Source: Mycobacterium fragae
GTDB lineage: Bacteria > Actinomycetota > Actinomycetes > Mycobacteriales > Mycobacteriaceae
DNA length: 64,000 nucleotides
Direction of reading: 5' to 3'
NCBI RefSeq assembly: GCF_002102185.1
Contig: NZ_LQOW01000028.1
Location: 283,091 to 347,090 of the forward strand
Each line of letters begins with the position of its first letter. Position 1 is the stretch's first letter. Position numbers and translations under genes: made by a program. Of the stretch, positions 15,796 through 22,976 are shown piece after piece. The notes below the pieces were generated by a model. It saw nothing but the letters and a program-made list of their open reading frames with translations. It had not been told where the DNA came from and ran no database searches.

Positions 15796-16516
15796 CGCGC
15801 GCGTCGCCCTGGTGACCGGAGCCGCCCGCGGGCAGGGCTGGGCCATTGTGCAACGGCTGCGCGCAGACGGATTTCTCGTCGGCGCCTGCGACATCAGCAC
15901 CGGGGAACTCACGGCCGCGGTCGACGGTTTGGGCGACGATGCGGTGATCGCGGTTCCGCTCGACGTGACCTCGCCGCCGCAGTGGGCCAACGCAGTCGCG
16001 GCCGTCGTCGACCGGTTCGGGTCGCTCTCCGCGCTGGTGAACAACGCCGGCGCGCTGCACCGCGCGTCGATCGACGAAGAGTCGGTCGAGGGATTCGAAA
16101 AAGCTTGGCGGGTCAACTGTCTGGGCGCATTCATCGGTATTCAAGCGACACTCGAGCAGTTGCGGGCCGCCGACAATGCGGCGATCGTCAACACCTGCAG
16201 CACCGGCGCGATCCGCCCGTTCCCTCGGCACAGCGCTTACGCGTCGGCGAAGTGGGCGTTGCGTGGCCTGACCCAGATCGCCGCCGCTGAGCTCGCGGCC
16301 TCCGGAATCCGGGTCAACGCGGTGTTTCCGGGCCCGATCGCGACACCGATGCTGGACAACGAGACCCAGGCGCGGCTGGCGTCGACGTCGCTGTCCGGCC
16401 GGATCGGACAGCCGTCGGAGGTGGCCGACGCCGTCGCGTTCCTGGTCTCGGATCAGGCGTCGTTCATCACCGGTTCGGAGCTCGTCGTCGACGGTGGGCA
16501 ATGCCTGCAGATCTAG
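15788..16516 (+). CDS. short-chain dehydrogenase/reductase
   Basis: 242 residues, a complete classical SDR, in contrast to the degenerate one at 8741. It has TGAARGQG near residue 10, LVNNAGALH, the catalytic Ser region NTCSTGAI, YASAK, and the C-terminal VVDGG. NAD(P)-dependent oxidation/reduction of a hydroxy or keto intermediate. The TTG start overlaps the end of the preceding gene by 8 bases; no ATG or GTG lies closer to the conserved start. Last gene of the accessory cluster, convergent with adhE1 (10 bases). Confidence 0.88.
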   Translation: MADARVALVTGAARGQGWAIVQRLRADGFLVGACDISTGELTAAVDGLGDDAVIAVPLDVTSPPQWANAVAAVVDRFGSLSALVNNAGALHRASIDEESVEGFEKAWRVNCLGAFIGIQATLEQLRAADNAAIVNTCSTGAIRPFPRHSAYASAKWALRGLTQIAAAELAASGIRVNAVFPGPIATPMLDNETQARLASTSLSGRIGQPSEVADAVAFLVSDQASFITGSELVVDGGQCLQI

Positions 16517-16526
16517 GGCTCGTCGG

Positions 16527-17624
16527 TTAGAAGGTGATCAGCTGGCGGATCGCGGTGCCCTCGGCCAGATGATCCATCGCCTCGTTGATGTCGTCGAGCG
16601 AAATCGTCGAGGACACCAGCGACTCCACCGGCAGCCGGCCCGAGCGCCACAGCTCGACGAACTGTGGGATATCACGTGCGGGCACCGCCGAGCCCAGGTA
16701 GCTGCCCACCAACGAGCGGCCTTCGGCAACAAAACCCAACGGCGACACGCTGATTCGGGCATCCGGTGGTGGCAGGCCGACGGTGATGGTGCGACCGCCG
16801 GGGGCGGTCAGCTCGATCGCCGTCTGTAGCGCAGCGGGATGGCCGGCCGCCTCGATGACCACGGCGGCCTTGACCCCGGCGTCGGTAGCCGCCTCGGGTG
16901 TGAAGGTTTCATGCGCGCCGAGGTCGCGAGCCGCTGTCAACTTCTCGGGTAGTTGGTCGACGGCGACGACCCGGACGTCGTCGTGGGCCAATGCCGTCAG
17001 CACCGCCGCCATACCGACACCACCCAGGCCGACGACGGCAACAGTCTCACCCGGACGCGGCTTACCGACGTTGAGCACCGCGCCGCCGCCGGTGAGCACC
17101 GCGCAGCCCAGTAGCGCCGCGACGGACGGAGGTACGTCGTCCGGCACCGGGACGACGCTGGCCCGGTGGACGACGGCGTGCGTCGCGAAGCCCGACACCC
17201 CGAGATGGTGGTAGACGGGGCGGTTGTCCCGGCTCAGCCGCATCCCGCCGCCCAGCAACGTGCCGGCGGTGTTCGCGGCGCTGCCCGGCTGGCACGGGGT
17301 CAGCCCGTCGGTGGCGCACGCCGCGCAGTGGCCGCACCGCGGCAAAAACGTCATCACCACCCGCTGACCGACCGCTATGTCAGAGCCGCTGCGTTCGACG
17401 ATTCCGGCTGCCTCGTGACCGAGCAACATCGGCACGGGCCGCACCCGGTTGCCGTTGACCACCGACAGGTCGGAATGACACACGCCGGCAGCCTCGATGC
17501 GGACCTGCAGTTCGTCGACTGCGGGCGGGGCCAGGTCAACCTCGGCAACGCTGATGGGCCGCGATGCCGTGTAGGGCCGTGGCGATCCGATGTGCTCCAG
17601 CACCGCACCGCGGATTCGAAGCAT
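16527..17624 (-). CDS. adhE1: zinc-type alcohol dehydrogenase
   Basis: 365 residues, medium-chain Zn-dependent dehydrogenase. Catalytic Zn ligands are in GVCHSD and GHEAAG, with the third Cys in LLGCAV. The structural Zn is bound by four Cys in CGHCAACATDGLTPC. The NAD site VVGLGGVGMAAV is near residue 190. ATG 17624 chosen; an in-frame TTG at 17636 is possible. The start lies only 14 bases from the divergent thioesterase start, and an inverted repeat spans it. Position equals Rv0162c (adhE1). Substrate not determined. Confidence 0.88.
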   Translation of the reverse strand: MLRIRGAVLEHIGSPRPYTASRPISVAEVDLAPPAVDELQVRIEAAGVCHSDLSVVNGNRVRPVPMLLGHEAAGIVERSGSDIAVGQRVVMTFLPRCGHCAACATDGLTPCQPGSAANTAGTLLGGGMRLSRDNRPVYHHLGVSGFATHAVVHRASVVPVPDDVPPSVAALLGCAVLTGGGAVLNVGKPRPGETVAVVGLGGVGMAAVLTALAHDDVRVVAVDQLPEKLTAARDLGAHETFTPEAATDAGVKAAVVIEAAGHPAALQTAIELTAPGGRTITVGLPPPDARISVSPLGFVAEGRSLVGSYLGSAVPARDIPQFVELWRSGRLPVESLVSSTISLDDINEAMDHLAEGTAIRQLITF

Positions 17625-17632
17625 GTTCGAAT
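17614..17632. promoter_or_regulatory. inverted repeat over the adhE1 start codon
   Basis: ATTCGAA-GCATG-TTCGAAT: perfect 7-base arms, 5-base spacer, with the adhE1 ATG (minus strand, 17622-17624) inside the spacer and the divergent thioesterase ATG 6 bases beyond the right arm. It could be an operator for both genes. No regulator gene is adjacent, so this remains an inference. Confidence 0.4.
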
Positions 17633-17638
17633 ACAACC

Positions 17639-18097
17639 ATGACCGTGTTTTCGGGGGGGCCGCCCGCCCCGGACGGGCTCACCAGCCGCGACTTTCCGGT
17701 GCACTGGCCCGTGACCACCCGCTGGGCCGACAACGACATGTTCGGGCACCTGAACAACGCGGTCTACTACCAGCTCTTCGACACCGCGATCAACGGCTGG
17801 ATCAACACCAACGTCGACCTCGACCCGGTGACCACGCCCTTGCAAGGCATCGTGGCCGAATCGGGCTGCCGGTACTTCTCCGAATTGCATTTTCCGGAGC
17901 GGCTGATGGTCGGCGTGGCGGTCACTCGGCTCGGACGCAGCAGCGTCACCTACCGGCTCGGCGTGTTCCGGGCAGACGAACAGACCATCACCGCGCTCGG
18001 CCACTGGGTGCACGTCTACGTCGACCGGACCACGCGCAAACCGCAACCGATTCCGGAGGCCATCCGCGCGCTGCTGGCGACGGCCTGCGTGAGCTAG
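17639..18097 (+). CDS. acyl-CoA thioesterase, 4HBT hotdog (Rv0163-like)
   Basis: 152 residues, single hotdog of the 4-hydroxybenzoyl-CoA thioesterase type: HWPVTTRWADNDMFGHLNN carries the catalytic Asp/His region near residues 22-40, followed by YYQLFDTAING. Cytoplasmic, cleaves an acyl-CoA of unknown identity. Start ATG 17639 fits the ~151-residue Rv0163; an upstream in-frame ATG would run across the divergent adhE1 start. Paired head-to-head with adhE1. Confidence 0.85.
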   Translation: MTVFSGGPPAPDGLTSRDFPVHWPVTTRWADNDMFGHLNNAVYYQLFDTAINGWINTNVDLDPVTTPLQGIVAESGCRYFSELHFPERLMVGVAVTRLGRSSVTYRLGVFRADEQTITALGHWVHVYVDRTTRKPQPIPEAIRALLATACVS

Positions 18098-18184
18098 TGC
18101 ATTGTTCCGACGCCCTCGGCCGCTGTGCCGATCCGCTGTGCCCGGCTTCGCCGCGCTTGCGATCGCCACGGATATGCTCGGCCA

Positions 18185-18628
18185 ATGCCGTTCGTGAGCA
18201 AGACCGTCGAGGTCGCCGCCAACGCCGCCACAGTCATGGGCATCGTCGCCGACTTCGAGTCCTACCCGCAGTGGAACAAGGAGATCAAAGGCCTGTGGGT
18301 GCTGGCCCGCTACGACGACGGACGCCCCAGCCAGCTGCGTCTGGATGCCGCCTATGAAGGCATCGAAGGCACCTATATCCAGGCGGTGTACTACCCGAAC
18401 CCGAACCAGATTCAGACGGTCATGCAGCAGGGCAACCTGTTCACCAAGCAGGAGCAGCTGTTCAGCGTCGTGGAGATGGGCCCGACGTCGCTGCTGACTG
18501 TGGACATGGACGTCGAGACCGAGATGGCGGTGCCGGCGCCGATGGTCAAGAAGCTCGTGAACAACGTGTTGGATTACCTCGCCGAGAACCTCAAGCGGCG
18601 CGCCGAGGAACTAGCGTCGTCGAACTAG
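18185..18628 (+). CDS. SRPBCC/polyketide-cyclase-like protein (Rv0164/TB18.5-like)
   Basis: 147 residues, START/SRPBCC fold: VSKTVEVAANAATVMGIVAD opening strand, FESYPQWNKEIKG, and a long C-terminal helix (MVKKLVNNVLDYLAENLKRR). Such proteins bind hydrophobic ligands or act as cyclases/lipid carriers. The position just before mce1R is that of Rv0164. ATG 18185 chosen because the domain begins there; the upstream extension is Arg-rich and unconvincing. It overlaps the convergent mce1R stop by 4 bases. Confidence 0.84.
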   Translation: MPFVSKTVEVAANAATVMGIVADFESYPQWNKEIKGLWVLARYDDGRPSQLRLDAAYEGIEGTYIQAVYYPNPNQIQTVMQQGNLFTKQEQLFSVVEMGPTSLLTVDMDVETEMAVPAPMVKKLVNNVLDYLAENLKRRAEELASSN

Positions 18629-19323
18629 CCCCAGATCCCGCTGGTGTCCAGTCGCTCGGCGAGCCGGCGCGCGCCGTCGACGAACTGCCAGTTGGTGTGT
18701 TCGACGACCGCGCCGGCATCGCGGCGGCGCAGCGCGGCGATCAACCGCCGGTGGTTGTCCACTGCGGCCGCACCCCATTCCGGGTCGGCGGCATACACCA
18801 ACAACGGCATGTAGCGCGCGACATGCAGCAAGAACCAGGCCAACTTGATCCGCCCGGCGGCATGGTTGAAGGCCCGGTGAAACGCGAACTCGATCGTCGC
18901 GATCGCCTCGACGTCGGCGGACGCGACGGCGGCCGCCAGCGTGTCGGTGATGTGCTCGAGCTCGTCGATCTCGGTGTCAGTGATGCGTTGGGTGGCCGTC
19001 GCGGCGAGTTCCTTGGCGATGGTTGCCTGCAACCAGAAGATGTCGTCGACGTCTTGGCGGGTCAGCGGCAGTACGACATGGCCGCGGTGTGGCTCGAGTT
19101 GGACCATGCCCTCGCCGCGCAGCTTCAGTAGCGCCTCGCGTACCGGCGTGACGCTGACCCCGAGCTTGGCCGCGGTGTCGTCGAGCCGGATGAACGTCCC
19201 GGGTCGCAGCTCGCCCGACATGATCGCCGCACGCAAGTGGCCCGCGACCTCGTCGGACAACTGCGCTCGGCGCAGCGGCGGCCCAAAGTCGGGAAGCGCT
19301 TGTCTTCGCGCCGCTAAGACCAT
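18625..19323 (-). CDS. mce1R: GntR/FadR-family repressor of the mce1 operon
   Basis: 232 residues from ATG 19323. Winged HTH at about residues 17-75 (LSDEVAGHLRAAIMSGELRP, KLGVSVTPVREALLKLRGEG), then an FCD-type all-helical effector domain with metal-binding-type His/Asp residues (FHRAFNHAAG, DNHRRLIAALR). Divergent from fadD5 and directly upstream of the mce1 operon, as in M. tuberculosis Rv0165c, a negative regulator of mce1. An upstream in-frame ATG (19362) would take the gene to within 42 bases of the fadD5 start and is less likely. Confidence 0.9.
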   Translation of the reverse strand: MVLAARRQALPDFGPPLRRAQLSDEVAGHLRAAIMSGELRPGTFIRLDDTAAKLGVSVTPVREALLKLRGEGMVQLEPHRGHVVLPLTRQDVDDIFWLQATIAKELAATATQRITDTEIDELEHITDTLAAAVASADVEAIATIEFAFHRAFNHAAGRIKLAWFLLHVARYMPLLVYAADPEWGAAAVDNHRRLIAALRRRDAGAVVEHTNWQFVDGARRLAERLDTSGIWG

Positions 19324-19403
19324 AATGTGACCCACACAACACCAAGTTTTATCAAATATCAAGCCGACCGCGAACGGCGCCGAGCAGAAAGGAAACCCTC
19401 TAG
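19324..19403. promoter_or_regulatory. mce1R-fadD5 divergent control region
   Basis: 80-base gap that must hold the mce1 operon promoter and the Mce1R site. It contains TGTG-ACCCA-CACA (19326-19338) directly upstream of the mce1R ATG and an AT-rich stretch at about 19345-19362, unusual in this GC-rich DNA. For fadD5, GAAAGGA at 19387-19393 is the ribosome site. The exact operator cannot be fixed from sequence alone. Confidence 0.45.
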
Positions 19404-21056
19404 TTGACCGCGCAGTTGACTGGCCAGAACGCCCTCGGGGCAGCTCCCACCGAGCAGCCGTACCTGGCTCGACGACAGAACTGGGTCAATCAACTCGAGC
19501 GGCACGCGCTGATGCAGCCGGGTGCGACGGCGTTGAGATTCATGGGCCACACCATCACCTGGTCCGAACTTCGGCGGCGCGTCGTCGCGTTGGCCGGAGC
19601 CCTGAGCCGCCGAGGGGTCGGCTTCGGGGACCGGGTGATGATCCTGATGCTGAACCGACCCGAGTTCGTCGAGTCGGTGCTGGCGGCCAACATGCTCGGC
19701 GCCATCGCGGTGCCGGTGAACTTTCGGCTGACGCCCGCCGAGCTCGCCTTCCTGGTCGACGACTGCGAAGCGCGAATCATGATCACCGAATCCGTGCTCG
19801 CCGCGGTGGCCGGCGGTGTCCGCGGCATCACGTCGGTGCTCAACACGATCGCAGTGGCCGGCAGCGCCACCGAAGGCGATCTGTTGGGCTACGAGGATCT
19901 GGTCAACGAGCCCGGTGACCCGCCCGAGCCGGTGGACATCCCCAACGACTCGCCGGCGCTGATCATGTACACCTCGGGTACCACCGGCCGGCCGAAAGGT
20001 GCGGTGCTGACCCACACCAACCTGACCGGGCAGACGATGACCGGGCTTTTCACCCACGGCGTGGATGTCAACGATGTCGGCTTCATCGGCGTCCCGTTTT
20101 TCCACATCGCCGGAATCGGCAACATGTTGACCGGGATGCTTCTCGGCATCCCCACGGTGATCCATCCGCTGGGCGCGTTCGACCCCGGGCAGCTCCTCGA
20201 CGTGCTGGCCGCGGAGAAGGTCACCGGAATCTTTTTGGTGCCCGCGCAATGGCAGGCGGTATGCGCTGCGCAGCAGGCAAATCCGCGCGACGTGAGACTG
20301 CGGGTGATGTCGTGGGGCGCCGCGCCGGCGTCGGACACGCTGCTGCGGGAGATGTCGGAAACCTTCCCCGGAACGCAGATCCTGGCCGCGTTCGGCCAGA
20401 CCGAGATGTCGCCGGTCACCTGCATGCTGCTCGGGGAGGACGCGATCCGTAAGCGCGGCTCGGTCGGCAAGGTGATACCGACGGTGGCCGCCCGCGTCGT
20501 CGACGACAACATGGACGATGTGCCCGTCGGTGAGGTCGGTGAAATCGTCTACCGGGCACCGACATTGATGAGCGGCTACTGGAACAACCCGGAGGCCACC
20601 GCCGAGGCGTTCGCCGGCGGCTGGTTCCATTCGGGCGACCTGGTCCGGATGGACGACGAGGGCTACGTCTGGGTGGTCGACCGCAAGAAGGACATGATCA
20701 TCTCCGGCGGCGAGAACATCTATTGCGCCGAGGTGGAAAACGTCCTGGCCAGTCATCCCGGCATCGTCGAGGTCGCCGTCATCGGGCGCCCCCACGAAAA
20801 GTGGGGTGAGGTGCCGATCGCGGTCGCCGCCGTTGCCCAAAGCGATCTGCGCATAGAGGATCTCGATGAGTTCCTCACCGAGCGGCTGGCGCGCTACAAG
20901 CATCCCAAGGGATTGGAAATCGTCGACGCATTGCCGCGGAACCCCGCGGGCAAGGTGCTCAAGACCGAATTGCGCGCACGCTACGGGGCGCCCCAGGGTG
21001 CAGCCGGAGCCCATGAAAGCGCTTCGGCGTCAACGGATCCAGGTCGCGGCGGATGA
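19404..21056 (+). CDS. fadD5: fatty-acyl-CoA/AMP ligase
   Basis: 550 residues, ANL superfamily. P-loop-like AMP motif MYTSGTTGRPKGAV near residue 189, FGQTEMSP (A5 region), SGYWNNPEAT and the YVWVVDRKKDMIISGGENI hinge, and the C-terminal catalytic Lys in PRNPAGKVLKTELRARYG. It activates fatty acids to acyl-CoA via acyl-AMP. As first gene of the mce1 operon it probably activates lipids brought in by Mce1. TTG start, with GAAAGGA 10 bases upstream; the first residues align with the family N-terminus. It corresponds to Rv0166. Confidence 0.93.
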   Translation: MTAQLTGQNALGAAPTEQPYLARRQNWVNQLERHALMQPGATALRFMGHTITWSELRRRVVALAGALSRRGVGFGDRVMILMLNRPEFVESVLAANMLGAIAVPVNFRLTPAELAFLVDDCEARIMITESVLAAVAGGVRGITSVLNTIAVAGSATEGDLLGYEDLVNEPGDPPEPVDIPNDSPALIMYTSGTTGRPKGAVLTHTNLTGQTMTGLFTHGVDVNDVGFIGVPFFHIAGIGNMLTGMLLGIPTVIHPLGAFDPGQLLDVLAAEKVTGIFLVPAQWQAVCAAQQANPRDVRLRVMSWGAAPASDTLLREMSETFPGTQILAAFGQTEMSPVTCMLLGEDAIRKRGSVGKVIPTVAARVVDDNMDDVPVGEVGEIVYRAPTLMSGYWNNPEATAEAFAGGWFHSGDLVRMDDEGYVWVVDRKKDMIISGGENIYCAEVENVLASHPGIVEVAVIGRPHEKWGEVPIAVAAVAQSDLRIEDLDEFLTERLARYKHPKGLEIVDALPRNPAGKVLKTELRARYGAPQGAAGAHESASASTDPGRGG

Positions 21057-21115
21057 ACCTGACATAACGCTCTGATAACGAAGAACGCGCAGGTCAGTTT
21101 GACGGAAGGCTAATA

Positions 21116-21232
21116 GTGCGGATGCGGTGTACGGCGAGTGAGCCATCGGGTATGGTCCTGTGGTCTGCCTTACTACCCCGCAGTAGGGAGGCGGCGGTCA
21201 CACCTGAGGGATGGGGCAAGGAGGAGGCGTGA
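21116..21232 (+). CDS. candidate leader ORF 1 upstream of yrbE1A
   Basis: 38 codons from GTG 21116 (MRMRCTASEPSGMVLWSALL...), with GGAAGG 6 bases upstream; an in-frame ATG at 21122 is the alternative. The stop TGA (21230-21232) overlaps the GTG of leader ORF 2 as GTGA. No similarity recognised. It is unclear whether it is translated, but the spacing and overlap pattern look like a coupled small ORF in the fadD5-yrbE1A gap. Confidence 0.35.
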   Translation: MRMRCTASEPSGMVLWSALLPRSREAAVTPEGWGKEEA

Positions 21233-21291
21233 GACTGGATCCGCCGCTATGCCGCGGTAGCCGCGGTTCCTTCCCGAGGGGGCGCCGGTGA
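21229..21291 (+). CDS. candidate leader ORF 2, coupled to yrbE1A
   Basis: 20 codons from GTG 21229 (MRLDPPLCRGSRGSFPRGRR), preceded by AAGGAGGAGG, the strongest ribosome-binding sequence noticed in the window. The stop TGA 21289-21291 overlaps the yrbE1A GTG (21288-21290) as GTGA. It contains the hairpin-forming CCGCGG-TAG-CCGCGG (21252-21266). It is Arg-rich at the C-terminus. It looks like a translational-coupling leader for yrbE1A; conservation is untested. Confidence 0.45.
   Translation: MRLDPPLCRGSRGSFPRGRR
21252..21266. repeat. hairpin CCGCGG-TAG-CCGCGG before yrbE1A
   Basis: Perfect 6-base arms with a 3-base loop, 22 bases upstream of the yrbE1A GTG and inside leader ORF 2. There is no T-run, so it is not a standard terminator. 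It could shape the mRNA near the start of yrbE1A. Confidence 0.4.
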
Positions 21292-22094
21292 CAACGACCC
21301 AGCCGCGACTCACCGATTACGTGCGTGACCAGCTAGGCCCGCCGCTGGTACTTGTCGGCGGCTTCTTCCGGATGTGCGTGCTGACCGGAAAAGCAGTGTT
21401 CCGCCTGCCGTTCCACTGGCGCGAATTCATCGGGCAGTGCTGGTTCATCATGCGGGTCGCACTGCTGCCAACCATGGCGGTCTCGGTGCCCGTTACGGCG
21501 CTTTTCATCTTCACGTTCAACGTCCTGCTGATCCAGGTCGGCCTTGCCGATGTCTCGGGCGCGGGCGCCGGGATCGCGGTGATCACCCAGATCGGCCCGA
21601 TCAACACGGTGTTGGTGATCGCCGGCGCGGTGTCCACCGCTATCTGCGCCGACCTCGGTGCGCGCACCATCCGCGAGGAGATCGACGCGATGGAGGTGCT
21701 CGGCATCGACCCCATCCACCGGCTGGTAGTGCCCCGGGTCCTCGCCTGCGCCCTGGTCTCGATGCTGCTCAACGCCCTGGTCTGCATGGTCGGCCTGGTC
21801 GGCGGCTTCCTCTTCGGTGTTTATCTGCAAAACGTGTCGGCCGGCGCTTACCTGGCCTCGCTGACCCTGCTCACCGGACTGCCCGAAGTCGTCATCGCGA
21901 CGATCAAGGCCTTGACCTTCGGGCTCATCGCGGGTCTGGTCGGCTGCTACCGCGGGCTGACCGTCCGGGGCGGCTCCAAGGGTCTGGGTACCGCCGTCAA
22001 CGAGACCGTGGTGTTGGTTGTGGTGGCGCTGTTCGCGGTCAACGTGGTGCTGACCACTATCGGTGTGCGGTTCGGAACGGGGGCCCTGGGATGA
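21288..22094 (+). CDS. yrbE1A: Mce1 transporter permease YrbE1A
   Basis: 268 residues, MlaE-type integral membrane permease with about five to six helices. It carries the EEIDAMEVLGIDP motif near residue 125, the cytoplasmic coupling-helix signature of the family that contacts the ATPase (MceG, encoded elsewhere). With YrbE1B it forms the membrane channel of the Mce1 lipid importer. GTG start, with a GAGGGGG purine run 8 bases upstream; no earlier start codon is in frame before a TAG at 21258. It corresponds to Rv0167. Confidence 0.94.
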   Translation: MTTTQPRLTDYVRDQLGPPLVLVGGFFRMCVLTGKAVFRLPFHWREFIGQCWFIMRVALLPTMAVSVPVTALFIFTFNVLLIQVGLADVSGAGAGIAVITQIGPINTVLVIAGAVSTAICADLGARTIREEIDAMEVLGIDPIHRLVVPRVLACALVSMLLNALVCMVGLVGGFLFGVYLQNVSAGAYLASLTLLTGLPEVVIATIKALTFGLIAGLVGCYRGLTVRGGSKGLGTAVNETVVLVVVALFAVNVVLTTIGVRFGTGALG

Positions 22095-22960
22095 CGACAG
22101 GTCAAGTACTGCGCACCCGCTTCCCGCGGGCAGCGGGAAACCTTCGTCGCTACGGCGGCGCCGCGGCCCGACCACTTGAGGAAGCCGGAAAGCTGGGCTG
22201 GTTCGCGGTAATCGGCGGTCGCGACATGGCGTGGGCGGTGACCCGTTACCGCAAGGAAATCCTGCGGCTCATTGCCGAAGTCGGCATGGGCACCGGGGCC
22301 ATGGCCGTCGTCGGCGGCACCGCGGTGATCATCGCTTTCGTGACGCTCTCCGCCGGCTCGCTGGTCGCCATTCAAGGCCTTGCGTCACTGGGCCACATTG
22401 GAATCCAGACCCTGCTGGGGTTCCTCGCCGCATTTATCAACGTGCGTCTCGTCGCGCCCATCGTCACCGGCATCGCCCTGGCAGCCACGGTCGGCGCCGG
22501 CGCCACCGCCGAACTGGGCGCCATGCGGATCAGCGAGGAGATCGACGCGCTGGAGGTGATGGGCATCAAGTCGACGGCGTACCTGGTGTCCACCCGGGCG
22601 TTGGCGGGGCTGGTGGTGATCATCCCCCTCTACGCGGTGGGCCTGATCTTGTCCTTCCTGTCTCCGCAGGTCCTGACGACGGTGATATACGGACAGTCCA
22701 CGGGCACCTACGAGCACTACTTCCGGACATTCTTGCGCCCCAACGACGTGTTCTGGTCATTCGTGGAGGTCATCATCATCGCCGGGGTGGTGATGCTCTC
22801 GCACTGCTACTACGGCTACAACGCCAGCGGCGGCCCGGTCGGTGTCGGTGAGGCAGTCGGCCGCTCGATGCGTTTCTCGCTGGTCTCGACGCCGGTCGTC
22901 ATGCTATTGGCCGAAATGGCGCTCTACGGCGTCAACCCGAACTTCAACTTCACGGTGTAA
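22091..22960 (+). CDS. yrbE1B: Mce1 transporter permease YrbE1B
   Basis: 289 residues, the same as Rv0168. Second MlaE-type permease, with the corresponding coupling motif EEIDALEVMGIKSTAYLVS near residue 151 and about six hydrophobic helices after a ~40-residue cytoplasmic N-terminus. The ATG overlaps the yrbE1A TGA (ATGA); the same frame is open further upstream, but only as a shadow of yrbE1A. Followed 16 bases later by mce1A. Confidence 0.94.
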   Translation: MTTGQVLRTRFPRAAGNLRRYGGAAARPLEEAGKLGWFAVIGGRDMAWAVTRYRKEILRLIAEVGMGTGAMAVVGGTAVIIAFVTLSAGSLVAIQGLASLGHIGIQTLLGFLAAFINVRLVAPIVTGIALAATVGAGATAELGAMRISEEIDALEVMGIKSTAYLVSTRALAGLVVIIPLYAVGLILSFLSPQVLTTVIYGQSTGTYEHYFRTFLRPNDVFWSFVEVIIIAGVVMLSHCYYGYNASGGPVGVGEAVGRSMRFSLVSTPVVMLLAEMALYGVNPNFNFTV

Positions 22961-22976
22961 GGCAACGGGATAGAGC

